Positions 33,716-45,129 of a stretch of DNA of 60,000 nucleotides are shown piece after piece (position 1 is the first letter of the stretch; each line of letters begins with the position of its first letter). A program made the position numbers and the translations under genes. The notes below the pieces were generated by a model. That model ran no database searches. It saw only the letters and a list, made by a program, of their open reading frames with translations, and was not told the origin of the DNA. The stretch is taken from assembly GCA_029204225.1 (NCBI GenBank), contig CM055112.1, positions 133,001 through 193,000 on the forward strand. The letters run 5' to 3'. The stretch comes from Diphasiastrum complanatum (lineage: Eukaryota; Streptophyta; Lycopodiopsida; Lycopodiales; Lycopodiaceae).

Positions 33716-34634
33716 GTTAAGTATACCTCCTATGGTATAGTTGAACGTATTTTCAATCTAATTGTTAACTAGACCCTTTCGCAGGAGTGACGCACCTGTT
33801 GTTTTAGAGGTGTGTTTGCTCACCCCGTAGAACATATATTGATCTCACACTCTAGTCTCGATCATTGAGAGAGAAGAGTTTATGCTTATGTAAGAGATTG
33901 AAGAAGTGAATAGAGTTCTGTGAGTTATTCTCTCTTATTTTTGTTCTTCGCACTGCTGAGTGTGAGTGATCTTGAGTCTGCTAACAATCTCTAACGCATT
34001 TCATGAATTACTCTCTGATCAGACAGACGCTCTAGTGCATTACAATCATTTGCTGTGTTACCGTAAAGCATGCTCTAAAGAACTGTCTTAAAACCATCTA
34101 TTCATCTGTCGCAAATACTTTCTTTTCGGCACTTGAATAATGACTATCCTTGGTACAGTCTAGCACAACCATTGAATAAAGCTATATGTATACACATGAG
34201 ATGACAGTCCCTGTCTGAAGAATTGAGTCTTTGATCTGTTTTCCTGATTGGCATTGACATAAGTTTCTAATGTGTTCTAAAACTCTTCGTGTTCTTTAAC
34301 CATTAAGTTGGGCTTTAGTTGTTGAGGACTTCTGTCTAGAAACAAATAGTTTGCAAACGCGAGTAATTAATTGTCTCCACAGTCCCAAATACATCGAACA
34401 ATTCTCGATTCTCTGTGGCCAGATTGTTGTTCTGAATTTATTAACATCACCCATCCCAAACATAAGTAATACTGGTTACTTTTTAATGTCTGTCGACAAC
34501 CAGAATAACACTCGAACCCACTTGCCATAATTGTACAAAAAACATAACTTTCTAACATTGTCCTCTATGGGAACGACATTATTTACTATAAAATCTATAT
34601 TAATTGTGTTGGTATAGTACGACATATACCAATT
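33716..34634 (+). repeat. 5' LTR of gypsy Gy-B, 5'-truncated
   Basis: Aligned with 380-1379 of Gy-A over about 920 bases with many substitutions and small indels. The first 230-270 bases present in Gy-A are missing, and the copia gag is joined instead. It ends before the primer site at 34637. Confidence 0.85.
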
Positions 34635-34636
34635 TT

Positions 34637-34655
34637 TGGCACCATTGTCGGGGAT
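34637..34655 (+). other. Primer-binding site of Gy-B, tRNA-Asp type
   Basis: TGGCACCATTGTCGGGGAT has three changes from the perfect tRNA-Asp site, two of them G to A and one C to T, in the same position as the Gy-A site. Confidence 0.75.
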
Positions 34656-34706
34656 AGTTTAGGAAAGTTATAAGAAATCTGACAAATCCATCTCCATCTC
34701 TAGTGT

Positions 34707-36113
34707 ATGTCAGATAGAGAATCCAGATTAGAACGATGCCGTAAGATTAGAGAGGAATTTTTACGAAGACAAAGTGAGCATACTAGTCGAAAAAATCTAG
34801 ACAAAATCACTGCCCAATTACTTGAACTCCTAATTAGCTTCGGTATGGAGGGTCCTGCTGCATGTTTCACTTCTATCTCTAAAATTAAATACGATTATTT
34901 TAAAGGGACTTCTTCCAATGATGCAGATAGCTATGTCTCACAATTCGAGTCAATCGCTAATGCGAATAACGATGGAACTGACGTAGACAAACTATGAATT
35001 TTCCCTGGTCTGCTAAGAAAGCAGGCACACATCTGGTACAGCCAAGTTGAACCTTGCTGAAAGATGCATTTCTGAACTAGTTTAGAGAGATCGGTTACAA
35101 ATCTAGAATTCTTGGACGTCTGAACAATGTTCAGAAGAAGAGTAAAGAATACCTTCGCAAATATACACAAAAGGTTAAAAATATCATAGGAAAACTAACC
35201 GGTGTATATCCCGTAGATATGCAGATCGAATGGTTTTTGGCTAGTTTACCACCAAACATTGATCGGTATTGCAGACAAGGACCTCCTTAGCAGCAGTAAT
35301 AGCTAGTGCTGAAAATTTTGAGACCTCAAAACTAGCACGAAAGCGACGATCCACTAAGAAATCTCGAAAATCGAAGACTGATTCTAGTAACAGCGATGAA
35401 GACTCAGATTCTAATTCAAGTACCAGTTCTTCAATGTCAGAATCTGAAAGCAGCGATTCATCAGAATCAGAAGCTAACAAAGGAGAGAGAAAGAATAAAT
35501 GACAAACTAAACGAAAGGACGACACGAAAGTTGTCAAGGATAAGTCGTCAACTTCTAAAGTTGAAAAGCTTTGGAAGAGTAATATGGCTGACCTTAATAA
35601 AAAGTTTAATGATTTGAAAGTGCAGATCTTTGAACTTGTAGATAAAAGACCAAAAGCGTCTTCTTCCAACTCAAGAATGTGGTGTACGAAATGTGGAACT
35701 TCTGGACACACTAAGTAAGACTGCACTACTGTGAATGTCAAATACATTGAAGATCCTGTCCAAGAGGTACTTTTTATTTTTCAAAATGATGCGACTACTA
35801 ACTATGTACATGGTACTACAGCATCAGCCCAGCAGGACAGACCCAAGTTTGCACCAAGAAGACATAATCCTCCTGAATTTGTTGGACTAGCGAAGTCTCA
35901 AACCGTGACTAACCCAGTATCGGGCAACTGCTACTCTGTGGAGAGCCGGGACATTTTTCTCCTGACTGTCCTCAACCACGAAAGCCAATTGGTTATGTAC
36001 CATTATGCTCGAATTGCAGAGAGCCTGGCCACAAGTATCCTGACGGCCCTCAGCCACAGAAGCCGGGACCCAAATATCTGTATTTTGCAACACCAGCTGC
36101 TGCAGACACGAAA
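34707..36113 (+). pseudogene. Gy-B gag, decayed
   Basis: The frame from ATG 34707 is close to Gy-A gag and lacks its first TGA (CGA is kept here). It stops at 34995 (TGA for arginine in KLRIF). A 30-base deletion in the capsid near 35054 and further shifts follow. The Ser/Glu linker lies at 35385-35490. Two zinc knuckles are at 35930-36060. The first is split by a one-base shift (about 35945); the second has its last cysteine changed to glycine (CSNCREPGHKYPDG). A Gly/Pro-rich tail leads to the deletion junction at about 36155. Confidence 0.85.
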
Positions 36114-36890
36114 GTGAAAGCTGCGACTGATGCTGTTGTGCAGAGAATTGATGTTATTGAAGGACGATGTCGAGATACTTGTTTATCTCTTCATGCAGAG
36201 AAATGTTTTTTTGGTATGAAAGAAAGAATATTGCTCGGACACAGAATATCTAACAGAGGAATAGAAGTCGACAAAAATAAAGTCGAGCTTATAAAGAATC
36301 TCCAGATACCAACCAATTTATGTGAACTAAGAGCTTTCTTAGGACATGTTGGCTATTACAGAAGATTTATTCAAAATCATGCTTCTATTGTTGCCTCTCT
36401 TACGCATCTACTGAAGAAACAAGTGGAATACTTGTGGACGAATGAACAACAGGAAACATTCGAAGTTCTTAAGCAAAGGTTGATCAATGGTCCTATTCTG
36501 AGACCACCCAACTGGGCTATTTTATTTCACAGTTATGTGGATGTTTCTGCATTTGCTATTGGCGTCTGTCTAAGCCAGAAGGATGACCAGAAGAAGGATC
36601 ATCCCATCTACTATGCGAGTCGACAGCTCAATGCATCAGAGAAGAATTATTTTGCTACAGAAAGGGAAGCACTTGGCATGATTTTCACCTTTAAAAAATT
36701 TCGGCATTATTTGCTGAGATATGCATTTATTTTTCATGTGGATCATTATGCTCTTAAGTATCTTGTAAATTAACCAGATCTATTAGGACAAATTGCTCGA
36801 TGGGTTCTACTTCTGCAGGAATTTACTTATCAAGTAGAGCTTCGTCAAGGAAAATATCATAGGAATGTTGATTATCTATCGTGACTCACA
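36114..36890 (+). pseudogene. Gy-B RT thumb and RNase H
   Basis: The frame 36114-36773 fuses the end of the gag linker (to about 36155) with the RT thumb (CFFGMKERILLGHRISNRG) and RT/RH boundary (LRAFLGHVGYYRRFI). Gy-A has about 2.06 kb between the same two points, which encode protease and most of RT. RNase H then shows YVDVSAFAIGVCLSQ, HPIYYASRQLNASEKNY, the glutamate segment EREALGMIF and VDHYALKYL. A TAA at 36771 interrupts, and the tail (VELRQGKYHRNVDYLS) follows. The acidic RNase H residues are present. Confidence 0.9.
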
Positions 36891-36989
36891 CCGGAAAAAC
36901 TGAAGACCCTATCAATGATGATTTTCCAGACGAACATTTATTCGAGATTTCATCTACAAATTCGCTATATTCTGATATTATTACTTATC

Positions 36990-37940
36990 TCAAGGATCAG
37001 ATATATCCGGATGGTTACGATTTGGAGCAAAAGACAGCTTTCAATATAAGGTAGCACCTTATACAATTATTAACAACGTTCTGTACAAGCTTGGTGGTGA
37101 CCATCAACTACGAAGATGTCTCAAAACTGAAGACATTAAAAAGGTCATTAAAGCCTTACACTTAGAAGATGCTTGTGGACATTTTGCTTTGAAGAATACA
37201 GTTAATAAGATATTGACAAGTATTGGTGGCCAAACATGTTCAAGGATCTATCAAATTTTATTCGTTCATGTGATCCATGCCAGAGATGTAATAAGCCTAC
37301 AAAAGCAATGAATTGGCTTTTGACACTGATCCTGCCTCTTGCACCATTCCAGAAGTGGGGGATTGACTTTGTTGGTCCAATCAAACCTGTTACCCAACAT
37401 ACGAAATGTCGTTATATTCTAGTTGCAACGGATTATGCTACCAAGAACGTTGAAGCAGAGGCGACGAAACGAAACGATGCGAAAACTGTCATGACATTCT
37501 TATTCAAAAGTATAATCACAAGATATGACTCGAACTAGTAAGTGACAGAGGTACACATTTTTTAAATGACACTATACGGTTGCTGACAACTTATTTCCTG
37601 ATTAAACACAGAAAAACTACACCGTATAATCCAAAAGCAAACGGATTGACAGAAAGAGCTAATGGAATCTTATGTAAGATCCTGACTAAAATTACTATTG
37701 CACATGCAATGGATTGGGATCAGAAACTACCATCAGTTCTCTGGGCTTTTCGCAACACAGAGAAAATCACGACGAAACAGACACCATATTTTCTTACATA
37801 TGATATGCATCCTATTTTGCCAATTGAATTTGAGGTGAAAACCTTTCGTATTCACACTCAACGAACAGATGCAGAATGTATAAATGAAAGGTTGACTAAT
37901 ATTGAAGAACTAGCTGAAGCTCGAGAGACTTCACAAAAAC
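36990..37940 (+). pseudogene. Gy-B integrase
   Basis: The zinc-binding part reads ACGHFALKNTVNKI, then, after a frame break near 37215, FIRSCDPCQRC. The catalytic core has the first aspartate in KWGIDFVGP, the second in SDRGTHF after a stop at 37537, and the glutamate in NGLTERANGIL. The core ends with ILPIEFEVKT near 37840. All three DDE residues and both cysteine motifs are visible, but stops and two shifts remove function. The C-terminal domain and any chromodomain are cut off at about 37940. Confidence 0.9.
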
Positions 37941-37947
37941 TAACTCT

Positions 37948-38996
37948 ATGCAAGTGGATATTGGCTCTTATGGTTTTCATGCTGGAAAGTCAACTAATGG
38001 GTTTGGAAAAGAAACATTAGTCAATGACTTTGATGTTCAAGTGGAATATCAAAAGGTTGGTCTCAAAGGGCTTCAACAACACAAAAGGAAAGGTGACAAT
38101 TTGGAGCTAATCAAGAGCATCAAAGGAGGCTCAATTGGCAAAGATGTCATGGAACTATTTTTACAGGTGCTTGAAGACTCAAGGTCAAAGGAGCATCAAG
38201 AAAGTGCTGTTCAAGTTTACTTTACTTCATCTATCTCATGTTTGAGCAATTTCATGTGGATGTGTGCAAATTGTCAAGATATGGTAAAACTAGCTACATT
38301 GGTTTGCATCATTTTAATATTGGAGTTGTACTAGAATTCTTGACTGGTTTTGCTGATGGAAATGAAGCTTTTGGAGGTTTATTATGTCACTCATCCATGG
38401 CTAAGTTCTCAAGTGTTGAGCTACTTGGTGCCAATACTAGGAGCTCGTCAATTTTTGGTAAATTCATGGTCATTTTTTGTGTCAAGTAGATCTTGAAGAA
38501 GGACTCATTGCTGCCACTTAGTTATATGGAGTCATGTGGTGCTGGATTAACATCATTGATGTACTCACTTACTAATGGAATTCCAAGGTTTGATAGTTTC
38601 TTGTGGCAAGATGGAGATGGAGGCTCATTCATGGAGTTTTATGGTGGAGAAAGTTGGAAGAGACAAGCAAGCAAATGGTCATCACTCACATTTATTGTTT
38701 GATTGCTGTAATTTTCTAGAGAGTTCAAAGTTTAAAACATGGAGGAATCATTTCATTCACATTCTATTTGGTTTTTCATGTTCTAGTTATATCTTGATGT
38801 GTAAAATTGATGTAAAAAATAGTGAAGGATCCAATTTGGACACTATTCTCTATATCGATTATGAAAACTACTTTAGAACATTAGAAAGGAGGTCTATAAT
38901 TAGGTTGGAGATCATTCTAAAGTTGAATCAAAGTTTTATGGTCAAAAGTATGCCAAAACTAGTTGAAGAGGGTGAAAGATTTCAAGTAGTTTAGTC
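37948..38996 (+). other. Coding-like block of unknown family
   Basis: Four overlapping plus-strand frames (37948-38334, 38238-38489, 38493-38702, 38575-38994) switch in a way that suggests one old protein with a few frameshifts. Visible stretches are GLHHFNIGVVLEFLTGFADGN, SYMESCGAGLTSLMYSLTN and LYIDYENYFRTLERRSII. I do not recognise the family. It begins where Gy-B integrase stops, so it may be flanking host or retroelement DNA joined by deletion. Confidence 0.35.
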
Positions 38997-39260
38997 AAAT
39001 TTAGTCACATTTTGGTTAATTGTCAATATAGGCCAATATGCATTTTAGACTTCGATATAAACTTTCTAAAGCTATTTTATTCAAATTTCATTTGAATAAA
39101 CACTTTTTGAGGACACATTCGAATTCAAATGTTAGATGCATTGAATCTAGTCATTATGTTGATAGGATTTAGGTCTAGAAAGTTCTTGGAGGAAAACCAA
39201 AGTTCAAATGAGACATGGATATGTTATATGTAGTTTTACACATGTGGGAAGAGGTACTCT

Positions 39261-39264
<4 letters not shown>

Positions 39265-39352
<88 letters not shown>
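39265..39352. repeat. (TC)n microsatellite
   Basis: About 44 TC dinucleotides with one TTT interruption near 39336. Plus-strand frames over it are only Ser-Leu repeats and are not genes. Confidence 0.95.
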
Positions 39353-39889
39353 ATTTCATGCTTATACATGAGTTCTCTTGCGTTCATTTATCCATTGGTG
39401 CACTATCTTGATGATATCTTGCAATCTTGTGTGTAGAATGCTCATATTTTGTTATTTTTGGATACACACGCGGAAAATACAGTAGGGTACTATTATTGTA
39501 CGGAAAGCCACTTCATTTTATCATATATTTGATGTTTGATCAAGCTCTTATTGAATTTGCATCTCTTTCATTGAGTAGATGCCAATTTTTCTACATTGGC
39601 AATGTTGTTGATTGTGTTGTCTTTGTAACCAAAGATCAAGGGACAAATTTTGGATCTTAATGATCTGAAACTCTTGACAACTTCTACCTACTTTCAACAA
39701 ATGTGTGGCACGAGTTCCTACAAGCCCATATTTGGCAGTTCTGTGCCTAATATCTATATGCATGTTGTATTTGACCAACTAGACTTCATATAGCTCGAGT
39801 TTTGTTTAGGCCAAATTTGGCTTTCTCAATATGAAACATTACACGCATCTAGAAAAACCTTACCAACTCCTAAAGTCAAGTTGGATGGA
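39353..39889. other. No recognised feature
   Basis: Unremarkable sequence between the microsatellite and the telomere-type array. Short frames (39427-39660 plus, 39548-39778 minus) overlap and have no domain. Confidence 0.3.
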
Positions 39890-40299
39890 TTTTTATTCTT
39901 CATAGGTTATAGAGCTTAGGGTTTATGATTTAGAATTAAGAATTTAGGGCTTTGCATTTAAAGATTAAGGCTTAGGGCTTCGGGTTTAGAAATTAGGGTC
40001 TTGGATCTCAAATTTAGGGTAAGGGATCTAGAAAAAAAGGTTTAGGATACGAGGTAAGGAGTTCAACTCTTAGGGCTTAGAGTTTACAGTAAGGAATCTA
40101 GGGAAGGGAATATACAAATCTAGCACTTAGGATTTGTAGTAAGGAGTTGGGTAAAAGGCTTTGAGAGAAGGGACTTCAGGGTAAGGGATCTAGGGTCAGG
40201 GACTTAGAGTAAGGGGATTAGGGTTTAGAGTTTAGGGTTTAGGGTTCAAAGGTAAGGGTTTAGGGTTTAGGGTCTAAGACTTAGGGTTAAGGGTCTAGG
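39890..40299 (+). repeat. Degenerate interstitial telomere-type array (TTTAGGG)
   Basis: At least six perfect TTTAGGG units, four of them in two tandem pairs at 40225-40275, lie among many near matches (CTTAGGG, GTTAAGGG, ATCTAGGG, TTTAGAG) at 7-8 base spacing. The G-rich strand is the plus strand. Decay grows towards the left. The array ends exactly where repeat W begins with TGTTACATCC. The unit is the standard plant telomere heptamer. Such internal arrays arise from chromosome-end fusions, telomerase-filled breaks or subtelomeric sequence. Confidence 0.8.
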
Positions 40300-41200
40300 T
40301 GTTACATCCATGTCCAGTATGAGGGATTCGAAATAATTCTTGACATGGATAGCCAGTCACTTTAGTGTATGTGGTTATTAGTTATGCTCGCCATTCCGGG
40401 CTTGGCCAATAAAGCAATTAATGATCATATGAGGGCCCAGATCTATCATTGGACATATGAGTACTTGCATGGTGTTTGACTGCTGTGGGCATGAATAGGA
40501 GGCCAAATGCTTATTCAAGTTGCATGGGGATCCTAAGAGGAATATTCTCTCCTTCTGGGAGAGTATATACTAGTGGAAACTTGCCCATCTACCTATTGGA
40601 CTTTTTGATCCTTGAAGCTAGGAGCCCCTCCTCTCTTAAATTCATTCACTATGGCATGTGGTTAGGGTATTGACTAGTCATTTTTTGTTGGTTGGGTGGT
40701 TTTGCTCCGTGGGTATCCTTTTGGTTGCATGTAATAGGATCTAGTTGGATCTTCACTAGGCGATCCTTTTAGTGATATGAAAGCAAGGCTTTGCATCAAT
40801 CAGAAGGTGAAGTTGCTTTTTCTTTTGGTATTTCTTCTTTGCTTTGTATATCCAGGTGGTGGAATTGATCTCCAAGTAAGTGGCTTCTTTGAATTTGGAT
40901 TGATTTTAGTCTATTGATCATGATCATGGAATTTCTCCATAGATTTTGAGAGAAATTAATGGACTTTTGATCAATTTTTTGTGATTTTTTACCTAGAATT
41001 AAAAAAAATTTGCTTGGAATTTATCATTGGTACTGATCTAGTATGTTTTTCATATTATACTTGTTGTTTTATAGTCATTTATGATTGGATCTAATGATTG
41101 CATGTCGGTTGAAAAGTCAAAAAAGTGCTTAGATAGAGATTTTTAGCCCAAAATTGGGGTTTTTGGACTAGAAATGGGTTATAAAAATCATAATTATGAA
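40300..41200 (+). repeat. Repeat W copy 1, LTR-like
   Basis: Starts TGTTACATCC and aligns with the reverse complement of 54358-55318. The other copy continues to ...GGTCATTACA, so the full unit has TG...CA ends and about 1.1-1.2 kb. Inside are a TATATAC box (about 40565) and a TGGTATCAG-like site (about 40772), which would fit either an LTR or LTR plus leader of a copia. Short frames shared by both copies (GILRGIFSP-VYTSG) have a few differences and no known domain. It truncates Co-4 at its right end. Confidence 0.7.
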
Positions 41201-41204
41201 GTTT

Positions 41205-42980
41205 ACACACATGATTGTGTTTACTCTCGATAATGTAACCTTCAGGTTGCACCATGTAAATGTCTTCTTCGATAACTCCATTGAGATATGCTGTCTGTAC
41301 ATCCATTTGATGTATTTCCAAATCTGCTGCAGTGGCAAATGATAGCAAAAGTCGAATAGAGAAATGCTTGACTACTGGACTAAAGGTCTCAGTGTAATCA
41401 ACATTGTGTACCTGAGAAAATCCTCTGGCAACAAGTCGTGTCTTTCTTCTTTTGATGCTTCCATCTGCATTGTACTTGACTTTGAAAATCCATTTGCAAT
41501 CAACTACATTTCTGCTAGCAGATAATTTGACAATTGTCCATGTCTGGTTCTTGATAAGAGACGAATACTCTTTATCCATAGCTTCTTATTAATGATCTGA
41601 ATCAGGCTGATTGAGTACTCTTGGATAGACGTCGATTCCTGAACAAGGTAGGCTGCAGACTCGTCGATATACCTCTCAGGTGGTCTGCTAGTCCTTGATG
41701 ATCTTCTGGGTAATACAAGAAGTTGATCATTTCCATCATACTATAGTTGCTGATCTAAAACATCATCACCTTCTGATTCACCGTTGATTTGTTGTTTGTC
41801 AAAAGTAGAGGAGCTTGGACCTTCAATGGGAAAAGTCAACTGAGAAACTGGAAAGCTCAATGTGTCAGGAGAATTTGATAGGTCGGCTACATGGGGATTG
41901 TCTTTTTCTTTGAGTTCTTGAAACTGATCTTCGATGAAGATGACATCCTGGCTAGTGAATATCTTCAACTCAATTGGATCGAACAACTTGTAGGCTTGAT
42001 CTGAAGTAGTGTAGCGGATGAAAACACATTTGATACTCTGGAAGTTGAGTTTCTTCTTGAGATCATGAGGTATCTGCACAAAAGCAGTACATCCAGGATC
42101 TCATAAGTTTGATAAAGAAAGTTTGGTACTTGTCCAAACTTTGAATGATGTTTTGTCTGAGAGACCTTTAGTAGGACATCTATTTTAAATATATGTTGCT
42201 GTTGAAATAGCTTCAGCCCATAAGAACTTTGGAAGTGTCGCATGTGACAACATGCACTTTATCGATTCTACTAAGATTCTGTTCTTTCTCTTAGCAAGAC
42301 CATTTGACTGAGGTGAATAGGAGGTAATGTATTGCTGCTCAATGCTGTTGTTAAGAAAATACTCCTTGACTTCGGTGGAGATGTATTCTCCCTCATCATC
42401 TAACCTCAGTGCTTTGATTCATTTGCTAGTTTGACTCTCAGCATGCTCTTTGAATTGTCTGAATTTGATGAAAGCCTCTGAATTTAATGAAATAAACAGC
42501 TATTTTTTCTGGAGAATTCGTCAATAAAAGTGATGAAATACTTTGCATCTAGCAATGAAGGAGTTTGCATAGGTCCACATATATATGTATGAATAACATT
42601 TAACAGACCTTTTTTTGCATGCCTATGGTTTGATCTAAAAGGAATCCTAGCCTGCTTTCCAAAGATGCAGCTATGACAGACAGGGAGATCGATCTTACGA
42701 GAAGGATAGGCGAGATCAAGAACCATGGATTGTCTGAACATGTTCAAAACAAATGCATAATTCAAGTGTCCTAAGCGATGATGCCATATTAATACTTTAT
42801 TGACTAGAACAGAGATTTTCAAGACTTGACTAGACTTAGAATAACAATGTGCCAATCTATATAAGTAACCATGCCTCTTGCCAAGTGCAAAAATCTTATT
42901 ACTCTTATCAGTAATTTTGCATTGATCAGATTCGAATTCTACCTTATGACCTAAATTTGTAATTCTACTTATTGATAATA
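41205..42980 (-). pseudogene. Co-4 copia pol: GAG-pre-integrase, integrase, RT start
   Basis: On the minus strand, from about 42980: LLSISRITNLGHKVEFE, the HHCC finger (WHHRLGHLN...CHSCIFGKQ, intact) and the integrase core. There the first catalytic aspartate is tyrosine (HTYICGPM for the usual HTDICGPM). Frame breaks span 42300-42480; the core tail is at 41741-42243. RT (41205-41579) begins with KNQTWTIVKL and reaches EEDIYMVQPEGYIIE, then VCKLH, where repeat W cuts it. Gag and protease are missing: leader sequence joins near 42980. Confidence 0.85.
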
Positions 42981-43166
42981 GTCTGATACTAAAAGGTGAA
43001 AGGAACTGAAGAGTTTGATATCAATTTGATAAAGTGAAAGATATCAAGTATTAGAGCTTTCGCTCTGATATTGAAATAGTATTAAACCTTCATAGAGATC
43101 ACAAATTTGATACCGTGGTGGTTCGGATAAAGAAAATAGTGATCTAACACCGACACTATGATAGAA

Positions 43167-43202
43167 GCTCTGATACCATGTAGGTATCTAGCTCTGATAC
43201 CA
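43167..43202 (-). other. Tandem tRNA-iMet primer sites of Co-4
   Basis: GCTCTGATACCATGTA occurs twice, 24 bases apart (43167-43178 and 43191-43202). The minus-strand sequence TGGTATCAGAGC is a perfect tRNA-iMet primer site each time. Only the right-hand one abuts the LTR. Confidence 0.8.
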
Positions 43203-44437
43203 TGTCGGAAAGAGGTGTTGTGAAGGTAGGTCGAACTAAAAAATAAACGAATGAAAATAATTCAAGTGTCTAGAAAGCAAACTTTTTGTGCGTGGCAAAA
43301 TAAACTATCTTCCTCTTTCACAATGCATGACTACGCCTATCAATTTCAAACAAAACAATAGTGACATAAATCACGTTGAATCTTATAGTAACTAACTTTG
43401 AAATCATCTGTACTACAGTGATTACGTATCCAAACAATAAAGCATTGAATTATCAGACAAATAATTTGTCGCGAAATGCTAGACAAATAATTAGTCATGA
43501 AGAACTACAAAAAAACATGCATTCTCAGACAAAACTGAATGCAATAAAAGATAGTATTGATTCAGTATGAAAACAAAACATAAGTAAATGAGTGCAATAA
43601 GTTGCGGATTGAAGCTGAGTACTCTATGCTATCTCTAAGCAGCTAAAATAAAAATATGAATTAAGCGCAATGCTGATAAGCAATAGCGCAATAACAATCT
43701 CTGAAACAACTCTACGAAGTGATCTAGAATGCTCAAGAGTGTTCAAGCTCACAGGCTTGAAAGAGAGAGAGAGCTAGCTATTCAAATGTTTCTTCTGATA
43801 ATTGAAAATTGTATGAATACGAATAGCTATATATACTAAGCAATTAGGTCATCAAATGCAATTGCCAGTTGGCTGGTGTCTGCTGGAATCCATCCAGTTA
43901 GTTCCTTCTCAGAAATTGATTGCTGAGAAGTGGTAAAAAAGCCGTAAACAGTCTGTCTGCATAAATGAACCAAAACTGTAGTTCTGCAGAAATGAACTAA
44001 AACTGCCACAGGCGAAGGTGTCGCAAAAAGACGACATTGTCGAGATTCTGTAAAAACTCGACAGTGTCCTTAAATTCCATTTAGGGTAGCCCCACATTTT
44101 GCCAGAGTCATTTCCTTAACATTTGAAGCACGTTGGAAAAAGCAAAAAATGCGACTCTGCATATTGACTCATAAATCCTGACAGATGACAATGTGGCTAA
44201 AATGTGAAAAAGGTGACACTGCATTTTACACAAGATTCCTGACAAGCGAAAAATGCGAGTGAGAGAGAATGAATATGCGACAATGTTGTCAAACTCCATG
44301 TATTTCTGTAGACTGTGTAAAAACACTTGTAAAACTATAGATTGTAAAAGAACACGAGAAAATCCGCAAAACTGGATAAACAATGGATGAAGATTAAAAC
44401 CAATTAGTCAATTGGTAAGAAGGAGAATAATCCAACA
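43203..44437 (-). repeat. 5' LTR of Co-4, related to family X
   Basis: Minus strand from TGTTGGATTATT to TTTCCGACA, 1235 bases with TG...CA ends. It shares with the X LTRs the CATGACTACGCCTATCAATTTC-like block, GATTACGTA-CCAAACA and the AATTATTTGTCGCGAA repeats. It also holds several AAAAATGCGAC variants at 44120-44260. It lies directly against the acidic frame starting at 44446. Confidence 0.85.
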
Positions 44438-44445
44438 TATTTGTC

Positions 44446-44925
44446 ATGCAAACAAAGACAAGAAAAAAGAATATTTTCCAAAATATCGAGCTCGAAGATT
44501 CGACAACATACAATCATGACGAAGAAGACGAAAGCGATCCCGATATGGAAAATCTTGTAGAAGAGAATCTGCATAATGAAGAGGACGAAACAACTGATTA
44601 TCTCGTGGAGCATGAGCATGACGATTGGGATGTCACTGACAATGACGTAAGAGCCAAAAGTCAAATCAATGAAAACATTGATGATTATACTTCTAATCTC
44701 CCAACAAGAATAGACCATTTGTTTGAAATCTGTGAAAGAATTAGACTACTAGATGAGTGTAAAAGTGATGCAAACGGTCAAGAAAATGAACTACAGGCAC
44801 CTATGTCCATTTCAGGACGCATACATAGGCTTGAACTACATTTAGACCTTGACTCAGATGAATGGCGAGATATCAATGATGATGTAAATGAGGAATTGTC
44901 TGCTTTGGTAGTTGGGCCGGGCTGA
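44446..44925 (+). CDS. Acidic protein or exon, unknown
   Basis: An uninterrupted 159-codon frame. The first half is strongly acidic (EEDESDPDMENLVEENL, EHEHDDWD). The second half has SGRIHRLELHLDLDSDEW and ends VVGPG. The frame may continue upstream of the first ATG into the abutting LTR. I recognise no domain. It stands 9 bases from the Co-4 LTR end, so an insertion probably removed its original upstream part. It could be a host exon or a transposase accessory frame. Lack of stops in a decayed neighbourhood is notable but not proof of function. Confidence 0.35.
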   Translation: MQTKTRKKNIFQNIELEDSTTYNHDEEDESDPDMENLVEENLHNEEDETTDYLVEHEHDDWDVTDNDVRAKSQINENIDDYTSNLPTRIDHLFEICERIRLLDECKSDANGQENELQAPMSISGRIHRLELHLDLDSDEWRDINDDVNEELSALVVGPG

Positions 44926-45129
44926 GCCCCAAATTTGGTTTTAAACTGGCACCTCCTAGCCCTGACAAACCTGAGAACTAGGGGCATAAGCCTCTTAAAT
45001 AAATATAAGTCTAGAATAAATTAATAAATAGACAGAGTTTCAACAAAAGTGCAACCGGTCATAATGGGCCATTTACGCGTCAGTTTAAAGCAGTTCTGCA
45101 TTGGCATAATAGCGTGCGGCGATGATTTT

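Noticed and set aside
39208-39436. Plus-strand frames coding for long Ser-Leu repeats
   Set aside because: They are translations of the (TC)n microsatellite and have no flanking coding signal.
40490-40680. Short frame shared by both W repeats considered as a gene
   Set aside because: Shared because the whole repeat is shared; no domain and overlap with LTR-like promoter sequence.
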